Assembly: GCA_938014865.1 (NCBI GenBank)
Contig: CALLQJ010000436.1
Coordinates: forward strand, 1 to 5,144
Source: an uncultured Fastidiosipila sp.
GTDB taxonomy: Bacteria; Bacillota; Clostridia; Saccharofermentanales; Fastidiosipilaceae
Direction of reading: 5' to 3'
DNA length: 5,144 nucleotides
Positions 1 through 5,144 of the stretch are shown here, one piece after another; position 1 is the first letter of the stretch; every line of letters begins with the position of its first letter. The position numbers and the translations under genes are program-made. The notes below the pieces were generated by a model, which saw nothing but the letters and a program-made list of their open reading frames with translations, ran no database searches and was not told the origin of the DNA.

Positions 1-1
1 C

Positions 2-271
2 AGCTGCGCCGGGCCGGCTGAACTTTTTGACTTCCCCGAAGAAAATTTTAACGAGAGCATTTTATCCTATTTTGAAATCGAAGAAGAAGCTCAGGCGGAC
101 GCGTTAACAAAAGCCCTGCGCCCCGAGTATTTTATTTTTTACCCCGAGCGTTTAGAGCTCTGCTTCCCGCCGGGGAGCCTGCCTTTCAGCGAATCGAGCT
201 ATAGTGCAGCGGCAGAGTATGAGGACGGCCTCGCTTCCCATATGAGGGCCGAAGCCCTGCCCCGGGATTAG
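2..271 (+). CDS. C-terminal 89 residues of a protein with a DUF3298/RsiV-like end (partial, 5' end outside window)
   Basis: An open frame runs from the left edge without a stop to TAG at 269-271, giving 89 residues. The start codon and N-terminus lie outside the window, so total length, signal peptide and any membrane anchor cannot be seen. The visible part begins with an acidic, Phe/Glu-rich stretch (about residues 8-30). An alternating aromatic/hydrophobic strand follows at about residues 42-55 (PEYFIFYPERLELCFPPG), then a Ser/Tyr/Ala segment and an amphipathic tail ending EALPRD. This order (a 'yf.l....l.l.f.....' strand, a Pro/Ser loop, then a short final helix) resembles the C-terminus of DUF3298, found in RsiV anti-sigma factors and secreted or lipoprotein relatives in Bacillota. 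That match is by eye and tentative; no catalytic residue is visible. The gene converges on glpK with one base between the two stops, and I see no terminator between them. Coding is well supported by frame continuity and the abutting stop; function is not. Confidence 0.55.
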   Translation, partial: SCAGPAELFDFPEENFNESILSYFEIEEEAQADALTKALRPEYFIFYPERLELCFPPGSLPFSESSYSAAAEYEDGLASHMRAEALPRD

Positions 272-272
272 C

Positions 273-1781
273 TTACTCGGCGGTCCAGCCTTTGGCCCGT
301 TCTACCGCACGTTCCCAGCCGGCCAGAAGCGCCTGTCTTTTGCTTTCTTTCATATGCGGCCGGAAGAAATGTTTTTCCTGCGGCAGCGCACAAAGGCTTT
401 CTCTGTCCGGCCAGAGTCCGCAGCGCAGGCCGGCCAGAAAGGCCGCGCCCCGAACGGTGGATTCCACTTCGCCGGAACGTTCGACGCTGAGGCCGGAGAT
501 ATCGGCCTGGAACTGCAGCAGAAAATCATTGCGTGAAGCGCCGCCGTCTACGCGCAGCAGCTCGATCTCCCGGGAAAGGTCCTGCCGCATCAAGGCTAAA
601 ATATCTTCCGTCTGATACGCGATGGCTTCCAGGGTCGCCCGCACCAGATGCGCGCGCGAGGTATCCTGCGTGATGCCGATTAATAAACCGCGGGCATAAG
701 GGTCCCAGTGCGGCGCGCCCAAACCGGAAAAAGCGGGAACCAGGTAGCAGCCGCCGGTGTCGGGGACGCTTTGGGCCAGGCGTTCGGTTTCGCCCGCACT
801 GTCAATCAGGCCTAATTTATCCTGCAGCCATTTCACCGCGGCGCCCGCAATGAAAACAGAGCCCTCCAGGGCATAGCAGCTTTCGTCGCCGAAGCGCCAG
901 GCCACGGTCGTCAGAAGACCGTTTTTATCGAGGACAAATTCAGATCCGTTATTGACCAGAAGAAAGCCGCCCGTCCCGTAGGTGTTTTTGCTGCTCCCGG
1001 GGCTGAAGCAAAGCTGGCCGAATAAGGCCGCCTGCTGATCGCCTAAAGCAGGGGAGAGCATAATCTCCCGGCCGAAAAGCGAAGGATCGCAGCCGCCGAT
1101 TGTTTCATCGTGGGAAACAATCTCCGGAAGGACGGACTCGGGGATGGCAAAGAGCTCGAGCAGCTCCTTATCCCAGCAGCCTTCCCGGGCGTTGTATAAA
1201 AGGGTTCTCGAGGCGTTGCTGTGATCGGTGACGTGAAGCCTCCCGCCCGAAAGATGCCAGAGCAGCCAGCTGTCGACCGTGCCGAAGCAGAGCTCGCCGC
1301 GTTCGGCGCGGCTCCTTGCGCCTTCTACATTATCTAAAATCCAGCGCAGCTTCGTCGCGCTGAAATAGGCGTCAATGACCAGCCCCGTTTTCTCCCGTAT
1401 TTTCTTTTCCAGTCCCTGTTCTTTTAAAAGTTCACAGTAAGAAGCGGTGCGCCGGCACTGCCAGACAATGGCCGGGTAAATCGCTTCACCCGTTTCTCTG
1501 GACCAGACCAGCGTCGTCTCGCGCTGATTGGCGATGCCGATCGCGCCGATCTCCTCAGGACTAATACCCGAGGCCAGGATTTTGCGGATCAGGCTGATGA
1601 CACTGTTTTTAATTTCCGCCGGATCTTCTTCCACCCAGCCGTTATGCGGGAAAAACTGCCGCAGTTCTTCCTGCGCCAGGCGGACGATTTTGCCGTCCCG
1701 GCTGACCAGGGCAACCCGGCTGCTGGTGGTCCCGGCATCCACGGCCAGGACATACTTATACGTATTGTTCGGATATGACAT
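273..1781 (-). CDS. glpK: Glycerol kinase GlpK, complete (502 aa)
   Basis: Cytoplasmic FGGY-family kinase converting glycerol and ATP to sn-glycerol 3-phosphate, the entry step to glycerol catabolism and phospholipid synthesis. The length (502) equals the usual GlpK length. The N-terminal actin-like domain has the phosphate loop DAGTTSSR (residues 15-22), GWVEEDP (48-54), NQRETT (85-90, glycerol-binding Arg87/Glu88), WQCRRT (107-112) and Tyr139 in DAYFS. The predicted catalytic base is Asp248 in GDQQAALFGQ. NTYGTGGF (266-273) supplies the Phe that packs on glycerol. The C-terminal domain shows GLGAPHWDPYARG (353-365), ATLEAIAYQT (382-391) and LRVDGGASRNDFLLQFQ (409-425). All expected substrate residues are present. 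The start is ATG at 1781, preceded by GGAGG with a 6-nt spacer; the stop is TAA (273-275). The loop before Asp248 (CDPSLFGRE) lacks the HPr-phosphorylated His of lactic-acid-bacterial GlpK and the E. coli-type GGKGGTR fructose-bisphosphate loop. No glpF or glpD is adjacent in the window. It lies downstream of a terminator, so it is probably its own transcription unit. Confidence 0.97.
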   Translation of the reverse strand: MSYPNNTYKYVLAVDAGTTSSRVALVSRDGKIVRLAQEELRQFFPHNGWVEEDPAEIKNSVISLIRKILASGISPEEIGAIGIANQRETTLVWSRETGEAIYPAIVWQCRRTASYCELLKEQGLEKKIREKTGLVIDAYFSATKLRWILDNVEGARSRAERGELCFGTVDSWLLWHLSGGRLHVTDHSNASRTLLYNAREGCWDKELLELFAIPESVLPEIVSHDETIGGCDPSLFGREIMLSPALGDQQAALFGQLCFSPGSSKNTYGTGGFLLVNNGSEFVLDKNGLLTTVAWRFGDESCYALEGSVFIAGAAVKWLQDKLGLIDSAGETERLAQSVPDTGGCYLVPAFSGLGAPHWDPYARGLLIGITQDTSRAHLVRATLEAIAYQTEDILALMRQDLSREIELLRVDGGASRNDFLLQFQADISGLSVERSGEVESTVRGAAFLAGLRCGLWPDRESLCALPQEKHFFRPHMKESKRQALLAGWERAVERAKGWTAE

Positions 1782-1787
1782 GCTAAG

Positions 1788-1792
1788 CCTCC
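1788..1792 (-). promoter_or_regulatory. Shine-Dalgarno sequence of glpK
   Basis: Minus-strand GGAGG lies 6 nt upstream of the ATG at 1781 (GGAGG-CTTAGC-ATG). This is an ideal sequence and spacing, and it fixes the glpK start at MSYPNNTYKY. Confidence 0.85.
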
Positions 1793-1810
1793 GTACATTT
1801 TTAATAAGAC

Positions 1811-1832
1811 GGCGCCTGAAGGCGCCTTTCAG
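1811..1832 (-). promoter_or_regulatory. Hairpin/dyad in the glpK leader, possible operator or 5' RNA structure
   Basis: Read on the minus strand, GGCGCC-TTCA-GGCGCC (1826 down to 1811) forms a six-pair all-GC stem with a tetraloop. The same segment contains an overlapping dyad, CTGAA-AGGCGCC-TTCAG (1832 down to 1816), which competes with the first stem. No run of U follows (the next bases are GTCTTATTAAAAA), so it is a poor terminator. The structure ends 18 nt before the glpK ribosome binding site. The dyad TGAAAGGCGCCTTCA superficially resembles a catabolite-responsive element (TGAAAGCGCTTTCA-like) but has one extra base. Options are a repressor operator near the transcription start, a 5' mRNA-stabilising hairpin, or part of an antitermination leader. 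The structure is clear; its role is inference. Confidence 0.45.
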
Positions 1833-1838
1833 ATCTCT

Positions 1839-1847
1839 AGTTTACCA
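1839..1847 (-). promoter_or_regulatory. Candidate extended -10 promoter element for glpK
   Basis: Minus-strand TGGTAAACT matches an extended -10 (TGn followed by TAAACT, four of six to TATAAT). It sits between the hydrogenase terminator and the glpK hairpin, where a glpK promoter is needed. Transcription would start near position 1832, at the edge of the dyad. I see no good -35 hexamer at 16-18 bp spacing, so an activator-dependent or purely extended -10 promoter would be required. The match is weak and could be chance. Confidence 0.25.
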
Positions 1848-1908
1848 CGCCCGGAAGATCCCTCCGCCTTTTGTGCAGACGGGCCGGACGGCCGATAAAA
1901 GCGCATAC

Positions 1909-1943
1909 AAAAAATCCCCCCGGCCTCAAGGGGCCGAAGGGAT
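1909..1943 (-). terminator. Rho-independent terminator of the hydrogenase operon
   Basis: On the minus strand a 12-pair stem, AUCCCUUCGGCC pairing with GGCCGGGGGGAU, closes a six-base loop (CCUUGA) and is followed directly by five further U and then G. Two internal pairs are G-U wobbles in the minus-strand RNA. In a plus-strand transcript they would be C-A mismatches, so the structure is oriented for minus-strand transcription. It begins 45 nt after the TAA of the hydrogenase gene and precedes glpK, separating the two transcription units. Confidence 0.9.
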
Positions 1944-1988
1944 CAGCTGAAGTATTCCGATTAAACGCTTCGGACAGGCCTCAAACCC

Positions 1989-3743
1989 TTAAATCCTCGG
2001 CTTCGGAGTATACGTTGTATGCAGCAGTTCTTTGGCTTTTTCACCGTAAGGCTCGCCGAGGTATTCCTTGTAGATCTTCTGGATCATCGGGTTCTCATGC
2101 GACTTGCGGATCAGTTTGCCGCGGTCTTCGCGGTAGATCGCCTGCTGACGTTTAAGCAGGATTTCCATATCACCATGATGATAGGGCTGTCCGCCGCCGC
2201 CGATGCAGCCGCCGGGGCAGGCCATAATTTCAATGGCGTGGAATTTCCACTTGCCGTCACGAATCCCTTCGAGAAGGGTTCTGGCATTGCCGAGCCCATG
2301 GGCCATGCCGATATGAAGGTCCATGTCACCGATTGTGACGACGCCTTCACGAATACCCTCAAAGCCGCGCAGTGCCGTCAGTTCCACCTGCTCCAGAGGC
2401 TCGCCGGTGATCCATTCGGCCGCCGTACGCAGCGCCGCTTCAATCACGCCGCCGGTCGTGCCGAAGATAACCGAAGCACCGGTCGATTCACCCATGAGGG
2501 TGTCGAAGGGGCTGTCCGTCATCTGATTCAGGTCAATACCGATTTCATTGAGCATATGGCCGAATTCACGGGTGGTAATGACAATGTCCACATCCTGCTC
2601 GCCTTCGTTTTTGAGCTCGGGCCGTCTGGCTTCTGCTTTCTTCGCCAGGCAGGGCATGATGGAAACCACCGTAATCTCCGAGGGGTCCAGGCCCATCTTT
2701 TCGGCGTAATAGGTCTTGGCCATTGTACCGAACATGATCTGCGGCGACTTGCAGGTCGAAGGGATATCAAGCATATCCGGGAACTGGCTTTCAACAAAGT
2801 AGACCCAAGCAGGGCAGCAGGAGGTCAGAATCGGCAGGGTAGCGTCGGGATCATTCAGACGATGCACGATTTCGGACGCTTCCTCGATAATCGTCAGGTC
2901 CGCGGCCCAGTCGGTATCAAAGACGGCGTCAAAGCCGAGTTTGCGGAGGGCCGAGCAGATCTTGCCCGTGGTAATCGTGCCGGCCGGCATGCCGAACATT
3001 TCGCCGATGGCGACACGGACCGCCGGGGCTACCTGGACGACCACATGCTGTTTCGGGTCGTTCAGCGCACGCCAGACTTCGTTCGTGCAGTTCGTTTCGG
3101 TCAGAGCACCGGTCGGGCAGACCGCCACACACTGGCCGCACTTGGTGCAGGACGTCTCCGTCATATCCATGTGGAAAGCCGTCCGGACAACGGAATTGAA
3201 GCCGCGGTCGAGGGCGGAAAGAACACCGACGGTCTGTACCTCATTGCACATCGTGGCGCAGCGGCGGCACATGATGCACTTATCAGGATGCGAGATGACC
3301 GAATAAGAGGTCTCGTCATTGGGGTGATGCGAACGCTTGCCGCTGTACGTCAGTTCGCGGTTGCCGATCTGATGGGCCAGCTGCTGCAGCTCGCAGTCCA
3401 TATTTTTGGCACAGGTCAGGCAGAGCTGCGGGTGATTGGAGAGCAGAAGCTCTACATTCGTCCGGCGGGCACGCAGGGCGCGTGCGCTGTTGGTATGCAC
3501 CACCATGCCGTCGGTCGCAGGCTCAGAACAGGCCGTGCAAAGTCTCGGGCGTCCTTCCACTTCCACCATGCAGACACGGCAGGAAGAAGGACGGTTTTCG
3601 ATGCCGAAGTCATCCAGCTTCATGTAGCAAAGAGTAGGAATGTATACATTCGCTCTCTTTGCCGCATCCAGAATCGTGGAGCCGGCTTCTACGAGAACGG
3701 GGATATCATTTATCGTAACGCGTATGCGATCTTTTAAATCCAT
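1989..3743 (-). CDS. hndD: [FeFe]-hydrogenase catalytic subunit, HndD/HydA type (584 aa)
   Basis: Cytoplasmic catalytic subunit of an NAD(P)H-linked, probably electron-bifurcating [FeFe]-hydrogenase that reduces protons to H2 (or the reverse). The 2Fe-2S ferredoxin domain (residues 1-80) has Cys39, Cys55, Cys58 and Cys72. The His-Cys 4Fe-4S motif follows with His104, Cys108, Cys111 and Cys117. Two ferredoxin-type 4Fe-4S motifs are CIMCRRCATMC (156-166) and CTKCGQCVAVCP (199-210). The H-cluster domain carries L1 TSCCPAW (307-313, Cys309 the likely proton-transfer residue and Cys310 a cluster ligand), L2 MPCLAKKAE (363-371, Cys365, Lys368) and L3 MACPGGCIGGGGQP (507-520, Cys509, Cys513). The small-subunit-like tail ends at 584. 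The length and domain set match HndD (M3 type); the extra C-terminal 2Fe-2S domain of the longer Thermotoga HydA is absent. All key residues are intact. The start is ATG with AAGGAG 7 nt upstream. It follows the NuoF-like gene by 21 bp in one operon and is the last gene before the terminator. Maturases HydEFG are not in the window. Confidence 0.97.
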   Translation of the reverse strand: MDLKDRIRVTINDIPVLVEAGSTILDAAKRANVYIPTLCYMKLDDFGIENRPSSCRVCMVEVEGRPRLCTACSEPATDGMVVHTNSARALRARRTNVELLLSNHPQLCLTCAKNMDCELQQLAHQIGNRELTYSGKRSHHPNDETSYSVISHPDKCIMCRRCATMCNEVQTVGVLSALDRGFNSVVRTAFHMDMTETSCTKCGQCVAVCPTGALTETNCTNEVWRALNDPKQHVVVQVAPAVRVAIGEMFGMPAGTITTGKICSALRKLGFDAVFDTDWAADLTIIEEASEIVHRLNDPDATLPILTSCCPAWVYFVESQFPDMLDIPSTCKSPQIMFGTMAKTYYAEKMGLDPSEITVVSIMPCLAKKAEARRPELKNEGEQDVDIVITTREFGHMLNEIGIDLNQMTDSPFDTLMGESTGASVIFGTTGGVIEAALRTAAEWITGEPLEQVELTALRGFEGIREGVVTIGDMDLHIGMAHGLGNARTLLEGIRDGKWKFHAIEIMACPGGCIGGGGQPYHHGDMEILLKRQQAIYREDRGKLIRKSHENPMIQKIYKEYLGEPYGEKAKELLHTTYTPKPRI

Positions 3744-3750
3744 ATCATTT

Positions 3751-3756
3751 CTCCTT
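3751..3756 (-). promoter_or_regulatory. Shine-Dalgarno sequence of the hydrogenase gene
   Basis: Minus-strand AAGGAG lies 7 nt upstream of the ATG at 3743 (AAGGAG-AAATGAT-ATG), inside the 21-bp gap after the upstream gene's TAA. It supports independent strong initiation and fixes the start at MDLKDRIRVT. Confidence 0.85.
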
Positions 3757-3764
3757 CGTTATGC

Positions 3765-5144
3765 TTATGGCTTGCTGATTGCCTGTACCGGGCAGGCATT
3801 ATAGCAGGCGCCGCAGGCAATGCATTTGTCTTCATCGATGTGATGCGGTTTTTTCACCTCGCCCGTGATGGCGTCGACCGGGCAGTTGCGGGCGCACTTG
3901 GTGCAGCCGATGCATTTTTCCGGATCGATCGAATAAGCCTTGCTCACTTCATGGCGGGCATAGCGCAGATACTCCTCGGGGAAGTATTTCATGGTGCTCA
4001 GCACCGGGTTCGGTGCCGTCTGACCGAGTGCGCAAAGGGCCGTATCTTCTATCGTTAAGCAGAGCGTATGCAGCTGTTTGAGCAGTTTTTCATCGCCCTT
4101 TTGAGCCAGCAGCTTTTCCAGCATCTCCAGCATACGCATCGTACCGATACGGCAGGGGGTGCATTTTCCGCAGGATTCCGAGGTCGTAAATTCAAGATAG
4201 AAACGGGCGATATCGACCATGTCATTGTCTTCATTCATGACGATCATGCCGCCGGATCCCATCATGGACCCGATATTTTTAAGACTCTCATAATCAATCG
4301 GGGTATCCAGATCCGCTTCGGTAATGACACCGCCGGAAGGACCGCCGGTCTGAACCGCCTTAAAGGCTTTGCCGTCGGGAATGCCGCCGCCGATATCAAA
4401 CACAATTTCACGCAGCGTCGTCCCCATGGGCACTTCGACCAGGCCGATATTATTGACGTCACCGGCGAGGGCAAAGACCTTCGTGCCGTGTGAACTCTCC
4501 GTACCGATGCCGGCGTACCAGTCCGCACCTTTCCGGATGATGATCGGGATATTAACCAAGGTTTCAACATTATTCACGTTGCTCGGTTTGCCGCGGAAGC
4601 CTCTTTCAGCGGGGAAAGGCGGCTTGCGTCGCGGTTCGCCGCGGTGGCCTTCGCAGGAGCGGATCAGAGCCGTCTCTTCACCGCAGACAAAAGCACCGGC
4701 GCCTAAGACAATACGCAGTTTGAAATCAAAACCGCTGCCGAGAATGTTTTCACCGAGAAGACCCACGGATTCGGCTTGCTCAATCGCCTTGCGCAGACGA
4801 TTGACGGCCAGCGGATATTCGGCACGAATATAAATCAGGCCTTCGTGCGCGCCGCAGGCATAGCCGGCAATGGTCATCGCTTCCACGATGGAATGCGGGT
4901 CGCCTTCCAGAATGGAACGGTCCATGAACGCACCGGGGTCGCCTTCGTCGGCGTTGCAGATGACGTATTTTTCATCGCCGGGACTTCTGCGGCAGAGATC
5001 CCACTTAAGACCGGTGGGGAAGCCGCCGCCGCCGCGTCCGCGCAGGCCGGATGCCTTAATGCACTTAATAACATCTTCCTGCGACATCTCGCTGAGCACC
5101 TGACCGAGTGCCAGGTAGCCGCCCGCCGCCAGAGACTCTTCGAG
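3765..5144 (-). CDS. hndC: NADH/FMN-binding hydrogenase subunit, HndC/HydB (NuoF-like), partial at the right edge
   Basis: Diaphorase subunit that oxidises NAD(P)H at FMN and passes electrons to the [FeFe]-hydrogenase; in studied relatives the flavin is the proposed bifurcation site. The frame stays open to the right edge (first visible residues LEESLAAGGYLALGQ), so the GTG at 5099 is not the true start. 459 residues are visible. In visible numbering, the FMN loop is GRGGGGFPTGLKW (36-48), followed by CNADEGDPGAFMDR (63-76) and the nucleotide loop GAGAFVCGEETAL (148-160). An SLBB-like region spans about 220-280. The 4Fe-4S site ESCGKCTPCRIGT has Cys325, Cys328 and Cys331, with Cys371 as the fourth ligand. 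Two C-terminal ferredoxin motifs are CIGCTKCARNCP (411-422) and CIACGACYNACP (441-452). The fused ferredoxin tail distinguishes it from complex I NuoF. HndC/HydB proteins are about 600 aa with an N-terminal thioredoxin-like 2Fe-2S domain, so roughly 140 residues should lie outside. The stop TAA is 21 bp before the hydrogenase start, in one operon. Confidence 0.96.
   Translation of the reverse strand, partial: LEESLAAGGYLALGQVLSEMSQEDVIKCIKASGLRGRGGGGFPTGLKWDLCRRSPGDEKYVICNADEGDPGAFMDRSILEGDPHSIVEAMTIAGYACGAHEGLIYIRAEYPLAVNRLRKAIEQAESVGLLGENILGSGFDFKLRIVLGAGAFVCGEETALIRSCEGHRGEPRRKPPFPAERGFRGKPSNVNNVETLVNIPIIIRKGADWYAGIGTESSHGTKVFALAGDVNNIGLVEVPMGTTLREIVFDIGGGIPDGKAFKAVQTGGPSGGVITEADLDTPIDYESLKNIGSMMGSGGMIVMNEDNDMVDIARFYLEFTTSESCGKCTPCRIGTMRMLEMLEKLLAQKGDEKLLKQLHTLCLTIEDTALCALGQTAPNPVLSTMKYFPEEYLRYARHEVSKAYSIDPEKCIGCTKCARNCPVDAITGEVKKPHHIDEDKCIACGACYNACPVQAISKP

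Noticed and set aside
1882..1893. Small hairpin GGCC-GGAC-GGCC between the terminator and glpK
   Set aside because: Only four pairs with no flanking T run; such a stem is expected by chance in GC-rich DNA.
1528..1950. A 140-codon plus-strand open frame crossing the glpK start and the intergenic region
   Set aside because: It overlaps the glpK N-terminal coding region, runs through the glpK hairpin and the terminator, lacks a convincing ribosome binding site and has no recognisable protein features.
1944..1988. Small open frame or RNA gene between the hydrogenase stop and the terminator
   Set aside because: Only 45 bases, with no ribosome binding site or start codon context and no strong fold; it reads as an ordinary 3' untranslated region.
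2019..3737. A 572-codon open frame on the plus strand, antisense to the whole hydrogenase gene
   Set aside because: The minus-strand product has every catalytic motif of an [FeFe]-hydrogenase. The antisense translation is low-complexity and rich in Arg/His/Gly, with no recognisable domain, as expected from the complement of GC-biased codons.
5097..5099. GTG at 5099 as the start of the NuoF-like gene
   Set aside because: The frame continues upstream to the window edge, and the residues there (AAGGYLALGQVLSEM) match the conserved region before the FMN loop in this family, so the gene is truncated by the window rather than starting here.

Overview
The window carries the 3' part of an electron-bifurcating-type [FeFe]-hydrogenase operon and a glycerol kinase gene, all on the minus strand, plus the last 89 codons of an unrelated plus-strand gene at the left edge. 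The moderately GC-rich DNA, strong AAGGAG/GGAGG ribosome binding sites and the Hnd-type hydrogenase suggest a strictly anaerobic, H2-producing fermenter. A member of the Bacillota is most likely, possibly of the Negativicutes/Acidaminococcus sort. The taxonomic guess is inference and weak.

Layout, left to right. Positions 2-271 (+) hold the C-terminal end of a protein resembling the DUF3298/RsiV-type domain. Positions 273-1781 (-) hold a complete glpK, with its stop only 1 bp from the stop of the plus-strand gene. Positions 1782-1988 are a 207-bp intergenic region. In minus-strand order it contains a rho-independent terminator ending the hydrogenase transcript, a weak extended -10 promoter candidate, a strong hairpin/dyad and the glpK ribosome binding site. 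Positions 1989-3743 (-) hold the complete catalytic [FeFe]-hydrogenase subunit (HndD/HydA-like, 584 aa). After a 21-bp gap, 3765-5144 (-) hold the NADH- and FMN-binding NuoF-like subunit (HndC/HydB-like), whose N-terminus lies beyond the right edge.

How the genes work together. The HndC-like subunit oxidises NAD(P)H at FMN and passes electrons through its iron-sulfur clusters to the HndD-like subunit, where the H-cluster reduces protons to H2. In characterised relatives (HydABC, HndABCD) this is coupled to ferredoxin through flavin-based electron bifurcation. The small NuoE-like (HndA) and 2Fe-2S (HndB) subunits are expected upstream, outside the window. Glycerol kinase feeds glycerol into lower glycolysis and so generates reduced cofactor that such a hydrogenase can re-oxidise. 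The terminator between them suggests that glpK is a separate transcription unit, so the functional link is inference only.

I found no mobile element, CRISPR array, tRNA or rRNA, and no convincing new system. The points most worth checking are the glpK leader dyad and the apparent loss of both known allosteric/phosphorylation residues in GlpK.
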